Counted from the first letter of the stretch, positions 9,932 to 19,527 are shown. The stretch is 64,000 nt of DNA from Timonella corticicola (GCF_042683685.1 NZ_JBHUOP010000004.1:1-64000), one strand, 5' to 3'. Notes: a model not told the origin generated them from the sequence alone. A program made the numbers and translations.

Positions 9932-12571
9932 GTGAACGAGGCAACTGACCCGGTTCAGACAACACGACACATCCTAGTTATAGGTGGTGGGCCTGCCGCG
10001 CACCGTTTCGTGGAGGCGTTGACAGCTAGATCGCAGGGGCAGTTCGCCGTGACGGTTGTGTCCGAGGAAGCGCACCTTCCATACGACAGGGTTGCGTTGT
10101 CCAAGGCGCTTCTCGATGTATCGGCGGATCTGACCCTGTCTCAGGATGTGTGGGGTGTGCCAGGGGTCACCCTCAAACTCGGCTCCGGTGCCAGCGCGAT
10201 CGATACGGAATCCCAGACCGTCACGCTGGCAAACGGGGAAACACTGAACTATGACGAACTTGTCGTGGCGACGGGTTCGAATGCTGCCACACTGTCCATC
10301 CCCGGTAGCGAACACACCCACCTCTACCGCTATATGGAGGATGTGCACGCTATCAACTCAGAGATCGCGGCGCTTGCCACAGCGCTGGGACGCCAGGTGC
10401 GAGTCGTCGCAATTGGTGGTGGACTCCTTGGCCTCGAAGCAGCGGCTGGCGCACGCGATCTTGGCGCCTACCCGATCGTGGTGGATGGCGGACAATGGCT
10501 GATGGGGCGTCAACTTGATCAGGGAGCAGGTCAGGCGCTGGGACGACTGATAGCCGAGCAGGGGATCGAGGTGTGTGGCGGCTCGTTCCCCAGCGCAATC
10601 ACCCTTGATGACTCGGGTACCAGGGTGACCGGGGTCGAACTCGCCAACGGCACGAGCGTGGATGCTGATCTGGTGATCGTCTCGATTGGCGTTCGCCCGC
10701 GTGATGAACTGTTCCGGCAGGCAAATGAAAGTGTGCGGGAACGTGGCTGTGCCGATCCTTTTGCTCTGGGCGAGCGTGGCGGCGTCATCATCGACGAGAC
10801 GTGCGCAACCAGCGCCCCTCACGTATGGGCTATCGGCGAGGTCGCAAACTTCTCGGGTATGTGCATCGGTCTTGTGGCACCGGCAAACACGATGGCTGAA
10901 ATAGCCGCTGATCGGCTTTGCGGCGGCAGCGCGACATTTCCTGGATTCGATACCGCGACGAAACTGAAACTCTCAGGTGTCGAGGTGGCGAGCTTCGGCG
11001 ATGCCTTCGCGGAAGCTGAAGGCTCAATGGAAATCGTCTATGCCGACCCAGCGCGCGGGCTATATCAGAAGATAGTTGTCTCCCAAGACGCAAAAACCCT
11101 GCTCGGCGGTATATTCGTGGGTGATGCGACGCCATACACCTCGCTGCGTCCGCTCCTGGGGCGGGAACTGACTGCCGATCCAGGCGCCTATCTTTCCGCC
11201 TCGAACCAAGATGCTCCCTCGGGTGACCTGCCCGATGACGCGATACTGTGCTCCTGCAACAACGTATCGGTGGGGTCGATTAAGGACGCGGTACATGGTT
11301 GTGGAACCTGCGAGGGGAAAGACCCGGTCACAGAACTCGGTCCATTGAAAACCTGCACGAAAGCGGGAACACAGTGTGGTTCCTGCATCCCGATGCTCAA
11401 GAAACTCCTCGAAAGCGAACTCGCCAAGTCGGGTGTCACGGTCTCGCGTGCCCTGTGCGAACACTTTGAGATGTCGCGTGCAGACCTTTTTGAAGCGGTC
11501 CGCATCGCAGGTCTCACTACCTTCGACCAGGTACTGACAAGGTTCGGCACCGGTATCGGGTGCGATATTTGCAAGCCCACGATCGCCTCTATCCTGGCGA
11601 CCCAGCATGACCAGTATCTGCTCGATCCGGGCCTTGGGGGACTACAGGACACCAACGACCGGGCCCTCGCAAACATGCAGAAAGACGGAACCTACTCGGT
11701 TGTGCCACGTATTCCCGGTGGGGAGATAACCCCCGCTAAGCTTGCGGTCATCGCGCACGTCGCACAGAGGTACGGGCTGTACACGAAAATCACCGGTGGT
11801 CTGCGCATCGATCTGTTCGGTGCGAGGCTTGAGCAACTACCTGACATCTGGAAGGAACTGGTTGACGCCGGTTTCGAGTCCGGCCACGCCTACGGTAAGG
11901 CACTGCGCAACGTAAAGAGCTGCGTCGGCTCAACCTGGTGCCGTTATGGCGTGCAGGATTCCGTGGCGATGGGAATCCAACTGGAACTGCGTTATCGCGG
12001 ACTACGCTCGCCACACAAACTCAAAATGGGAGTGTCTGGGTGTGCCCGTGAATGTGCCGAAGCACGAGCCAAAGACGTTGGCGTGATCGCCAGCACCGAC
12101 GGCTGGAATCTATACGTTGGCGGGAACGGCGGTGCAAACCCGGCGCATGGACAGCTCCTTGCTCAAGGCCTGGACGATGAAACGCTCATCACCTACATCG
12201 ACCGCTTCCTGATGTACTACATCCGCACCGCGGACAGACTGCAGCGCACCGCCGCCTGGCTTGCAGATCTGGAGGGCGGAATGCAGCGGGTGAAAGAAGT
12301 CGTCATTGACGACTGCCTCACCCTCGCGCAAGAGTTTGAGGCCGATGTTGCCAAGCATGTTGAAAACTATGAAGACGAATGGGCGGCGACCCTTAAAGAC
12401 CCTGAGCGATTGCGTCGCTTCCGTTCTTTCGTCAACGCGCCCCAGACACCAGACAACACACTGCAATACGAGCAAGAGCGAGGCCAACGTCGCCCAGTCA
12501 TGCCGCCGGTCAACGTCGGTGCCACCATTGCCATTCGACCTGCCACAGTAGGTGATGACCGTGAAGTCTAG
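9932..12571 (+). CDS. nirB: Nitrite reductase [NAD(P)H] large subunit
   Basis: Six-electron reduction of nitrite to ammonium in the cytoplasm. The 879-residue protein carries, in order, an FAD domain (VIGGGPAAHR, residues about 15-24), an NAD(P)H domain (AIGGGLLGLEAA, about 157-168), a BFD-like [2Fe-2S] segment (ILCSCNNVS ... CGTCEGKD ... CGSCIP, about 437-490), and a C-terminal sirohaem/[4Fe-4S] reductase domain with C-x5-C (SCVGSTWC) and C-x3-C (GCAREC, about 698). The GTG start at 9932 follows GGAGG at 9923-9927. It overlaps cobA, which makes the sirohaem precursor it needs. No nitrate reductase or transporter gene is in the window. Confidence 0.96.
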   Translation: MNEATDPVQTTRHILVIGGGPAAHRFVEALTARSQGQFAVTVVSEEAHLPYDRVALSKALLDVSADLTLSQDVWGVPGVTLKLGSGASAIDTESQTVTLANGETLNYDELVVATGSNAATLSIPGSEHTHLYRYMEDVHAINSEIAALATALGRQVRVVAIGGGLLGLEAAAGARDLGAYPIVVDGGQWLMGRQLDQGAGQALGRLIAEQGIEVCGGSFPSAITLDDSGTRVTGVELANGTSVDADLVIVSIGVRPRDELFRQANESVRERGCADPFALGERGGVIIDETCATSAPHVWAIGEVANFSGMCIGLVAPANTMAEIAADRLCGGSATFPGFDTATKLKLSGVEVASFGDAFAEAEGSMEIVYADPARGLYQKIVVSQDAKTLLGGIFVGDATPYTSLRPLLGRELTADPGAYLSASNQDAPSGDLPDDAILCSCNNVSVGSIKDAVHGCGTCEGKDPVTELGPLKTCTKAGTQCGSCIPMLKKLLESELAKSGVTVSRALCEHFEMSRADLFEAVRIAGLTTFDQVLTRFGTGIGCDICKPTIASILATQHDQYLLDPGLGGLQDTNDRALANMQKDGTYSVVPRIPGGEITPAKLAVIAHVAQRYGLYTKITGGLRIDLFGARLEQLPDIWKELVDAGFESGHAYGKALRNVKSCVGSTWCRYGVQDSVAMGIQLELRYRGLRSPHKLKMGVSGCARECAEARAKDVGVIASTDGWNLYVGGNGGANPAHGQLLAQGLDDETLITYIDRFLMYYIRTADRLQRTAAWLADLEGGMQRVKEVVIDDCLTLAQEFEADVAKHVENYEDEWAATLKDPERLRRFRSFVNAPQTPDNTLQYEQERGQRRPVMPPVNVGATIAIRPATVGDDREV

Positions 12572-13361
12572 GACTCCCACGATAGGCTCCGTCACACTCG
12601 TCGGTGGTGGTCCTGGGCCGGTTGATCTCATGACGATGCGCGCCATCCGGGCGCTTGAAGCCGCCGACGTGGTGCTCTATGACCGGCTCGGTCCGCGCAC
12701 CGCGCACACTCAATACGCTCCGACGGCCAAACACATCTATGTGGGTAAACGGCCGGGCCACCACCGAATGACCCAAAGCGACATCAACGCAAGCCTCATA
12801 GAACATGCATTGCTGGGCAGGAACGTGGTGCGACTGAAGGGCGGCGACCCCTACGTGTTTGGAAGGGGCGGCGAGGAGTTAGACGCCTGCGTGCTTGCAG
12901 GGATACCGGTGAGCGTGGTGCCGGGAATCTCAAGCGCACTGTCGGTCCCGGGAGCCGCAGGTATCCCCATCACCCACCGAGGGATCTCCACGAAGTTCAC
13001 GGTCATTTCTGGTCATGACCCGCTTTCATCAGATGAATGCCGGGCACTGGCTCTGCTGGGTGGAACGGTCGTGATACTGATGGGGATGGGCACTTTGAAT
13101 CAGACCGTGCAGAGTTTCATGGACGCGGGATTCGCCGATCAAACGCCAGCCGCGATCATCGAACGTGGCCTTAGCGAACAGCAACGCATCACCACTGCTC
13201 CACTGCCTCGGTTGGCGCAGGCAGCGCACGACGTGGGCTGTGTTTCCCCCGCGGTTGTGGTCATCGGCGAGGTGGCAGCTCGATGTGTCCAAACAGGTCA
13301 AGGCGGCAGTGAGCAGTTCCCCGATGATCTCATCCAGTTGATCTCACAATGTCGGGTCTGA
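12552..13361 (+). CDS. cobA: Uroporphyrinogen-III C-methyltransferase
   Basis: Methylates uroporphyrinogen III at C2 and C7 to precorrin-2, the branch point to sirohaem. The 269-residue SAM-dependent enzyme shows the family motifs VGGGPGPVDLMT, DVVLYDRLG, VRLKGGDPYVFGRGGEE and VPGISSALSVPGAAGIPITHRG. It starts inside the last codons of nirB (GTG 12552 or ATG 12555), so translation is probably coupled. It lacks the CysG dehydrogenase/ferrochelatase module, so precorrin-2 must be finished by an enzyme encoded elsewhere. Function in sirohaem supply to NirB is inferred from the overlap. Confidence 0.94.
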   Translation: MMTVKSRTPTIGSVTLVGGGPGPVDLMTMRAIRALEAADVVLYDRLGPRTAHTQYAPTAKHIYVGKRPGHHRMTQSDINASLIEHALLGRNVVRLKGGDPYVFGRGGEELDACVLAGIPVSVVPGISSALSVPGAAGIPITHRGISTKFTVISGHDPLSSDECRALALLGGTVVILMGMGTLNQTVQSFMDAGFADQTPAAIIERGLSEQQRITTAPLPRLAQAAHDVGCVSPAVVVIGEVAARCVQTGQGGSEQFPDDLIQLISQCRV

Positions 13362-13444
13362 CGCCTTGGGTGCGGTGGAACCTCTAGAGTTTCTGTCAGC
13401 CCCAACACGATGTGGTGAAACCCTAATGCGTTGAAGAAGGTGAA

Positions 13445-14581
13445 GTGACAGACATGACTGAGACTGCGGTCAGCACATTCGAAGAATCGAACTCGCTGGA
13501 AGGATACCGGATTGGAGTCACCTCGCACCGGCGCGCGCAAGATCTCATAGACGCGCTCAAGCGTAGGGGAGCATCGGTGTTCCATGCGCCCGTACTCAAG
13601 ATCGCCCCGATCGCCCAAGATGACGAACTACGGCGCGAGACCCAAGCGGTCATCGAAAGCAGCCCTGACATAGTTGTCGTCACCACGGCCTATGGGATGC
13701 GACGCTGGATCGAGGCAGCAGACGCCACGGGGCTGGATGCCGGGTTGACCGCAGCGTTGAACGATACCGACATCTACGTGCGCGGACCCAAAGCGCGTGG
13801 GGCGGTGCGCGCCGCAGGATTCGATGACGTCGGTTCCAGTCCCGATGAACGCACGGTCACACTCGTGGAACAGATTGTGTCCCAGGGAGTGACAGGGAAG
13901 ACCGTTGCGGTGCAGATGCACGGTCAGACCGACGTGGCGGCGCTGAACCTCCTTGAAGATGCGGGGGCACGGGTCATCTCTGTTTCCCCATATCGGTGGG
14001 TTACCCCCGCGGAAAGCCGTGATTCGGTGGCCAGACTGATTGATCTGATGTGTGGTGGCGGCCTCGATGCGGTGACTTTCACCGCAGCCCCAGCGGTGGA
14101 TGCGCTGTTGAGCTTTGCTGAACGTCAGGGTCGAATCGATGAGGTGGTGGAGGTGATGCGAAGGGACCTCGTCGCGGCTGCGGTGGGGCCGGTGACCGCT
14201 CAGCCTCTCATTGACGTGGGAGTGGAGCCCATCATGCCCAGTAGATACCGACTAGGGGCGCTCGTGAGGGAACTCGTACTACATGCAAATTCTTACGACA
14301 CGCTGCGAATCAACACCCAGTTTGGACAGTGCCTCATGCGTGGGAACAAGGTCTCTTTGGGTGGACGGAACGTGGAGTTAACGGTGACCCAGGCAATGAT
14401 CTTCCGTGCCTTGGCCAAAGCGAACGGAACGGTATTGAGCCGAGCCGCGCTCTCAGCGCTGCTCTCCGACTCCAATCAAGATCATGCCCTGGACATGACC
14501 GTGTCCAGGCTGCGTCAGGTGCTGCCGGAACCACGTCTCGTCAGTACCGTCGTCAAACGTGGATATCGGCTGCTTGTTTAG
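13445..14581 (+). CDS. HemD-like domain regulator with OmpR-type winged helix (NnaR-like)
   Basis: A 378-residue fusion. Residues about 15-265 resemble uroporphyrinogen-III synthase (YRIGVTSHRR at the start, VTFTAAPAVDALL in the second half). Residues about 290-378 form an OmpR/PhoB-type winged helix ending with SRLRQVLPEPRLVSTVVKRGYRLLV. This architecture is known from Streptomyces NnaR and mycobacterial Rv0260c-type proteins, which regulate nitrate/nitrite assimilation. Lying just after nirB-cobA, it probably controls them. The GTG start at 13445 has GAAGAAGG just upstream. Whether the HemD-like domain keeps synthase activity or only senses a tetrapyrrole is not visible in the sequence. Confidence 0.85.
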   Translation: MTDMTETAVSTFEESNSLEGYRIGVTSHRRAQDLIDALKRRGASVFHAPVLKIAPIAQDDELRRETQAVIESSPDIVVVTTAYGMRRWIEAADATGLDAGLTAALNDTDIYVRGPKARGAVRAAGFDDVGSSPDERTVTLVEQIVSQGVTGKTVAVQMHGQTDVAALNLLEDAGARVISVSPYRWVTPAESRDSVARLIDLMCGGGLDAVTFTAAPAVDALLSFAERQGRIDEVVEVMRRDLVAAAVGPVTAQPLIDVGVEPIMPSRYRLGALVRELVLHANSYDTLRINTQFGQCLMRGNKVSLGGRNVELTVTQAMIFRALAKANGTVLSRAALSALLSDSNQDHALDMTVSRLRQVLPEPRLVSTVVKRGYRLLV

Positions 14582-14676
14582 TATCACCGAGCACAGAGCG
14601 GTCTCTACACTGGTCCGTGCCTGTGCGGAGAGTGTTCGATGGGACCATTCACCTTGCCCCCGATCCAGTGAAGATT

Positions 14677-15399
14677 TTAGGCACGTGGCCTGGTCAGAGC
14701 GCGAACAAGATCTGGGAGTAGACGCTCAAGCAGCGTGCGTTCCTGGGTCGACCTGTATAGCGGATGAGTGTTGGCGAGGAGTTCGTTGCGCGTGGATCTG
14801 GCCGATAGCCCAATGATCGCGTCCACGAGGTCCTCCAGTGAGCGGGTCGGTTCCAGATCAAAGGATTCAACGATGACGCCGAGGAGATCTACGAGTGAGT
14901 TATAGAACTCACTGGAGTGCTTCGCCAACTCATTGGATGAGTCCGGGAATCGGATTTCGACGGTGGAGAACTCATTCCAGAGCAGATAGCGTTCTCGATC
15001 ACGAGGAATAACCTGCATCATGACGACAACGGCGCCGTCGAATGGATCTTCCTGCCCGAATTCCCACGTATCAAGAATCTTGACGACTTCTTGAAGGGTG
15101 TTGTTCCACTCGATGCGGGCGACCTCTGCGAGGAAGTGATCCATATCCGTGAAGTTGGAGTAGAACGCCCCGCGTGTGAAGCCCGCGTGCTTGGTGATGT
15201 CACCCACTGAAGCGCCTGCTGCGCCCTTGTCGGCGATCAGTTTTCGACCCGATTCGAGAAGGGCGGTTTGGGTGTGAGCCCGTCGGTCGGTGATCTCTGC
15301 GTCGATGAGGCGTGCGATGGCTGCACGGCGCGCGGAGAGGTGTGCCGAGACCTCCTGTGCAAGCTGTCGCCCGTGTGCCTGCTGCTCTGTCTTGTCCAT
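14677..15399 (-). CDS. TetR-family transcriptional repressor
   Basis: A 240-residue regulator with an N-terminal helix-turn-helix at about residues 52-75 (ASVGDITKHAGFTRGAFYSNF) after an unusually long 35-residue leader helix. The C-terminal ligand domain is not similar to any substrate class I can name. ATG 15399 is preferred; an upstream in-frame ATG at 15426 would encode residues read from the operator itself. Three copies of one palindrome lie between this gene and the divergent YhgE-like gene, one of them just upstream of this start. It very likely represses both genes. Confidence 0.87.
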   Translation of the reverse strand: MDKTEQQAHGRQLAQEVSAHLSARRAAIARLIDAEITDRRAHTQTALLESGRKLIADKGAAGASVGDITKHAGFTRGAFYSNFTDMDHFLAEVARIEWNNTLQEVVKILDTWEFGQEDPFDGAVVVMMQVIPRDRERYLLWNEFSTVEIRFPDSSNELAKHSSEFYNSLVDLLGVIVESFDLEPTRSLEDLVDAIIGLSARSTRNELLANTHPLYRSTQERTLLERLLPDLVRALTRPRA

Positions 15400-15406
15400 C
15401 ACATAA

Positions 15407-15424
15407 GGATACACATATGTATCC
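15407..15424. promoter_or_regulatory. TetR operator 1
   Basis: GGATACACATATGTATCC: perfect 7-bp arms GGATACA/TGTATCC around a 4-bp spacer, just upstream of the repressor's start codon. Confidence 0.75.
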
Positions 15425-15440
15425 ATGTGTTGCCAGCTCT

Positions 15441-15458
15441 CGATACAGGTATGTATCG
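15441..15458. promoter_or_regulatory. TetR operator 2
   Basis: CGATACAGGTATGTATCG: same architecture as operator 1, perfect 7-bp arms, centre 34 bp away from it. Confidence 0.75.
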
Positions 15459-15473
15459 TTTAATGCGGAGAGA

Positions 15474-15491
15474 GAATACAGATCTGTATCC
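15474..15491. promoter_or_regulatory. TetR operator 3
   Basis: GAATACAGATCTGTATCC: inner arms ATACA/TGTAT around GATC, centre 33 bp from operator 2 and 65 bp before the YhgE-like start codon. Confidence 0.75.
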
Positions 15492-15547
15492 TGCGAAGTT
15501 TGACGAGACTCGATGCGGCCCGCGCACCGGTACCAGAAGGAAAGACA

Positions 15548-18223
15548 ATGGCTGCCCCTCAACGCTCCTGGCGTTTACCACACATGTCCAACAGCAAGAT
15601 CATGAACGCGATCGTCTTCGTTGTCATCATTGCGCTGCCCCTGCTCTATGCCGGACTGCTCAGTTCCGCCTACCAAGACCCGGTGGAGAACATCTCGCGG
15701 ATGAAGGCCGCGGTCGTGAACCTCGACCACCCATACACTGCCGAACTGTCCACTGGGGAGAGCGAGACCTTTGCGCTCGGTGACGATCTGACCGAGAAAC
15801 TCACCAATCCAGGTTCTGGTGATGAGGTTGGTTTCGACTGGCGTGTCATGGGGCGCGAAACCGCCGAGAAGGCACTGAAGAGCGAAGAGATCCGCGCCTA
15901 CATGGTGATCCCGGAGGGCTTCTCACGGACCGCAGGATCCCTTGGAACCGATGAGGCGGCCAACCTTGACAAGGTCACACTCGAAATCGTGACCGATGAT
16001 GGGGTGAACTACCTCGCGGGAACAATGGCGCGCACCGTTGCCGCAACCCTGGAGGGAGAACTCTCCTCCCAGGCTGCACAACAGTACATCGACACAGTCC
16101 TTGTGGCCATGACGAGCGTCCACGACGGATTCGAGGAAGCCGCTGATGGTGGAGACATACTCACCGATGGTTCAGCAGACCTGACAGATGGCCTCACAAC
16201 ACTCTCGGACGCGATTGCACAGGCAGGCGATGGCTCAGCGGATCTCAAAGACGGCAGTATCCAACTTGCAGAGGGTACAAAGAAACTCGGCTCTGCAATA
16301 CCCGGTGTGACTCAGGGAGCCTCCGATCTCAAAAATGGTGCCACAGACCTGAACGATGGTGCACAAAAACTAGCGAGCGGCTCCCACACGTTGAACAAAG
16401 GGGTTGGGGACTTCACCGAGGGCGCTGACCAGGTGGCAGACGGCCTCGCAGAACTCAAAGCCAACACCAGGGCACTTGCCCAGGGCGCGAAAGCCCTCGC
16501 AGCAGGTGCCAAGGAGCTCACCCAGGGCACAGGCGAACTGACTACGGGTGCCGACAAACTCTCAGTCGGGGCCAAAGGCCTGGCTGCCGGCGGCAAAACC
16601 CTGGCCGAAGGAACCGCGGCCCTCAAACAGGGGAGCGCCAGTCTGCATGAGAACCTGACCAGCCTCAGTAAGGGTGGCGCGCCTCTCGTCGACGGAGCGC
16701 AAAACCTGAACGAGAGCACCTTGGCATTGCTCGCGGCATGCCAAGCCCAAGTCGGCGCAGAGAACCCGCTGTGCCAGGGGATCGCACAACTCAGCGAGGG
16801 TCAAACCTCCCTCGCACAGGGAATCAGGGAATACCAGGGCAGCACCGCAGCGCTCGCAGAGGGCGCGGCAACCCTCAACGCCAAGATCGCGGAACTCGAC
16901 AAGGGGGCGGCAGAGCTCAGCAAGGGTGCGTCCGACCTAAGCGATGGCACGCGTGACCTCGCAGTAGGTGCAGCCCAACTGAACACCGGGGCGACTGAAC
17001 TTGGTAAGGGAGCCTCCGCTCTCAACAGGTCCATCGGCTCCGCCAAAGACACTGCGCAGAGCAAGACGGTCATCGGCGCGATCAACACTCTCGAATCCGG
17101 TGCACGCCAGCTCTCCGGTCAATCCGGTGCGTTGCGCACGGGAGCGGCAGACCTCGACAAGGGTACGGGAACCTTGGCTGACGGTTCCTCAAAGCTCGCC
17201 GACGGTTCGACCCAGATGACCAAGAGATTGCCGGCATTGACTGACGCTGTCGCTCAACTGGACCAGGGCGCATCGGCACTCGCGGATGGTGCCAGCAGGC
17301 TCGACTCTGGCCTTGCCGAGATCGGTGACGGCGCATACAGCGCAGTCGATGGAGCTCAGAAACTCGCTGATGGTTCGAGTGAACTCACCGATGCGTTGCG
17401 CGAAGGATCGCAGAGGGTGCCCACCTACAGTGAGGCGGAGCAGGACTCGATCTCCAAGACCGCGTCCGCGATCACAGAGGTGGTTCCGGTGCGCGATAAC
17501 GCGGTGGCCAACGCGGCTGGTGGATTTGGGCCAATGTTCCTCGCGCTATCCCTATGGATCGGTGGCATCGCTCTGTTCCTCGTGATGCCAGCGCTCGACC
17601 GTCGTCACTCAACGGCCGAGAAATGGTGGCACAGCGCCACACGACCAGCGGCCATTGGCCTTGCAGTGGCGATCTCTCAGGGCGTGCTTGCGGCACTCAT
17701 CATCAATTGGGGTGTGCGGTTGCACGCGGCAAACCTGTGGGGACTCGTGGGCATCGCAGTCCTGGCATCAATCACCTTCGTGGCGATCAACCAGGCATGT
17801 GTCGCATTATTGAGTTACCGCGGACGCTTCGTGTCCATCGTGCTGCTCCTGCTGCAGATCACCTCAATGGGCGGCACGTTCCCCATCGAGACCGCGCCAC
17901 GGTTCTTCCAGGCCGTACACGAGCTGCTTCCCATGACGTGGGTGCACTATGGGTTCCGAGCCACAATTGCCGGTGACGGTATCGAGGGTTATGCGTCGAA
18001 GGTGGTCCTCAACCTGTTGCTCTGGCTTGTTGTCTCGCTTGTCGTCGTGACTGTCAGCGCGAAGGCTCGGGCTGGTAGGCGCCCACTCGCGCACGACAAC
18101 GCAAATCTCGGCGACATGCTCGACGCCGAAGCCGCGCCGTTCGGTACCGGAAGCCTCGAGTTGGAGGACCACAATGCTGTCGACGATACGGTCGATGTGG
18201 TTGTCACCGCGCGTCATCAGTAG
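15548..18223 (+). CDS. YhgE/Pip-type membrane protein with long repeat region
   Basis: An 891-residue protein. One hydrophobic helix near residues 20-37 is followed by a conserved extracytoplasmic domain (MKAAVVNLDHPY... to about 200). About 400 residues of 7- and 14-residue repeats of the type LxxGxxxLxxGA follow, predicted to form a long helical rod or coiled coil. About five membrane helices end the protein (from ANAAGGFGPMFLALSLWIGG). This is the YhgE/Pip family, related to ABC-2-type permeases and to phage-infection protein. ATG 15548 follows AGAAGGAAAG. Neighbouring TetR control suggests an inducible envelope or export role; the substrate is unknown. Confidence 0.88.
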   Translation: MAAPQRSWRLPHMSNSKIMNAIVFVVIIALPLLYAGLLSSAYQDPVENISRMKAAVVNLDHPYTAELSTGESETFALGDDLTEKLTNPGSGDEVGFDWRVMGRETAEKALKSEEIRAYMVIPEGFSRTAGSLGTDEAANLDKVTLEIVTDDGVNYLAGTMARTVAATLEGELSSQAAQQYIDTVLVAMTSVHDGFEEAADGGDILTDGSADLTDGLTTLSDAIAQAGDGSADLKDGSIQLAEGTKKLGSAIPGVTQGASDLKNGATDLNDGAQKLASGSHTLNKGVGDFTEGADQVADGLAELKANTRALAQGAKALAAGAKELTQGTGELTTGADKLSVGAKGLAAGGKTLAEGTAALKQGSASLHENLTSLSKGGAPLVDGAQNLNESTLALLAACQAQVGAENPLCQGIAQLSEGQTSLAQGIREYQGSTAALAEGAATLNAKIAELDKGAAELSKGASDLSDGTRDLAVGAAQLNTGATELGKGASALNRSIGSAKDTAQSKTVIGAINTLESGARQLSGQSGALRTGAADLDKGTGTLADGSSKLADGSTQMTKRLPALTDAVAQLDQGASALADGASRLDSGLAEIGDGAYSAVDGAQKLADGSSELTDALREGSQRVPTYSEAEQDSISKTASAITEVVPVRDNAVANAAGGFGPMFLALSLWIGGIALFLVMPALDRRHSTAEKWWHSATRPAAIGLAVAISQGVLAALIINWGVRLHAANLWGLVGIAVLASITFVAINQACVALLSYRGRFVSIVLLLLQITSMGGTFPIETAPRFFQAVHELLPMTWVHYGFRATIAGDGIEGYASKVVLNLLLWLVVSLVVVTVSAKARAGRRPLAHDNANLGDMLDAEAAPFGTGSLELEDHNAVDDTVDVVVTARHQ

Positions 18224-18531
18224 TGAGAGCAGGCCATGACACAGACCTGGCCGGGTCGAGGGGACTGCCCGACGGGCAGCCCCCTCGACCTGTATGTGGG
18301 CGATAAGTATCCACCACTTGGACAGGGGAAATGCTCATCCGCTCAACTCTGGGGATAAGCCGACCTTCCCACCGTAAACGCCCACGTAACGCTCGAAAAA
18401 AGGTGAGAAGCAGGGCAGACTAGAGTCAATCGTCGAAAATCAAAGTGCTCTTCAGCAGTCCGCCAAAACACCGTCAGGGCTTCTGGCGCACCAATCTCGA
18501 CCGACCCACCAACTTGCAAGGGAGCAGGACA
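18224..18531. other. Intergenic region between the YhgE-like gene and mdh
   Basis: It holds the terminator at 18254-18290 and, to its right, the mdh promoter region. TAGAGT at 18422-18427 is a possible -10 box. I see no gene in it. Confidence 0.45.
18254..18290 (+). terminator. Hairpin after the YhgE-like gene
   Basis: Perfect arms GGTCGAGGGG (18254-18263) and CCCCTCGACC (18281-18290), with a second small GCCC/GGGC stem inside the loop. No T-run follows, so termination efficiency is uncertain. Confidence 0.65.
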
Positions 18532-19527
18532 GTGACTCAGGCCGTCAATGTAACCATCACCGGAGGCGCAGGTCAGATTGGATATGCGCTCGCGTTTCGT
18601 ATCGCGCACGGCGACGTGTTTGGCCCAGAGGTACCCGTGAATCTGCATCTTTTGGAAATTCCTGCAGGGGTGCGAGCAGCGGAAGGCGTTGCGATGGAAC
18701 TCGACGACAGCGCATTCCCACTGTTGAACTCGGTTCATGTCCACGACAATGCCCGTTCAGCCTTTGACGGCACCAACATGGTTGCGTTTGTCGGTGCACG
18801 CCCCCGCTCCAAGGGGATGGAACGGGCCGACCTGCTCGAGGCGAACGGGGGCATCTTCGGCCCACAGGGAACTGCGCTCGGCGAACACGCTGCCCCCGAT
18901 GTCCGTGCCCTCGTCATCGGTAACCCCGCCAACACCAACGCCGCGATCCTGGCCGCCCATGCGCCGGACATTCCGGCAGGACGCATCACCGCAATGACCA
19001 GACTCGACCACAATCGTGCGGTCGCTATGCTGGCCAAGAAAACCGGAGCACCAGCCGCTGCCATCACTCGTATGAGTATTTGGGGAAACCACTCACCAAC
19101 GCAGTACCCAGACCTGTTCCACGCACTCATCGATGGAGTACCCGCCACGGAGAAGATCGACGATCACGAGTGGGTCGCCCAGGAGTTCGTCCCCAGGGTG
19201 GCGCAGCGTGGAACCGAGATCATTCAGGCACGTGGTGCGTCGTCAGCAGCATCGGCAGCAAGCGCCACGATCGACCACCTGCACGACTGGGTGCACGGTA
19301 CACCCAAGGGCGACTGGACCTCGGTCGCCATGCCATCGGATGGTTCCTACGGCGTACCGGAGGGGCTCATGTGCTCCTTCCCCATGCGTTCCATCAACGG
19401 CGAGTGGGAGATCGTGCAAGGGCTTGAGATCAGCGATTTCTCGCAAGGATACATTGACATCTCCGTCGAGGAACTCAAGCAGGAACTGAAGATCGTGGAG
19501 GAACTCGGGTTCACGCCAGGACTCTAA
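18532..19527 (+). CDS. mdh: Malate dehydrogenase
   Basis: Interconverts malate and oxaloacetate using NAD. The 331-residue protein begins with the dinucleotide loop ITGGAGQIGYALAFR and shows LLEIP, GARPRSKGMERADLL (mobile loop with substrate-binding Arg), VIGNPANTN, TRLDHNRA and the catalytic His in SIWGNHSPTQYPD. This is the long cytosolic-type MDH found in actinobacteria. The GTG at 18532 is chosen because AGGGAGCAGG lies just upstream; the frame extends to 18445, but that stretch does not resemble MDH. Confidence 0.96.
   Translation: MTQAVNVTITGGAGQIGYALAFRIAHGDVFGPEVPVNLHLLEIPAGVRAAEGVAMELDDSAFPLLNSVHVHDNARSAFDGTNMVAFVGARPRSKGMERADLLEANGGIFGPQGTALGEHAAPDVRALVIGNPANTNAAILAAHAPDIPAGRITAMTRLDHNRAVAMLAKKTGAPAAAITRMSIWGNHSPTQYPDLFHALIDGVPATEKIDDHEWVAQEFVPRVAQRGTEIIQARGASSAASAASATIDHLHDWVHGTPKGDWTSVAMPSDGSYGVPEGLMCSFPMRSINGEWEIVQGLEISDFSQGYIDISVEELKQELKIVEELGFTPGL

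Noticed and set aside
16180..17420. Possible DNA repeat array in the YhgE-like gene
   Set aside because: The periodicity is at protein level (LxxG heptad-like repeats); nucleotide copies are too divergent for a CRISPR or satellite array.
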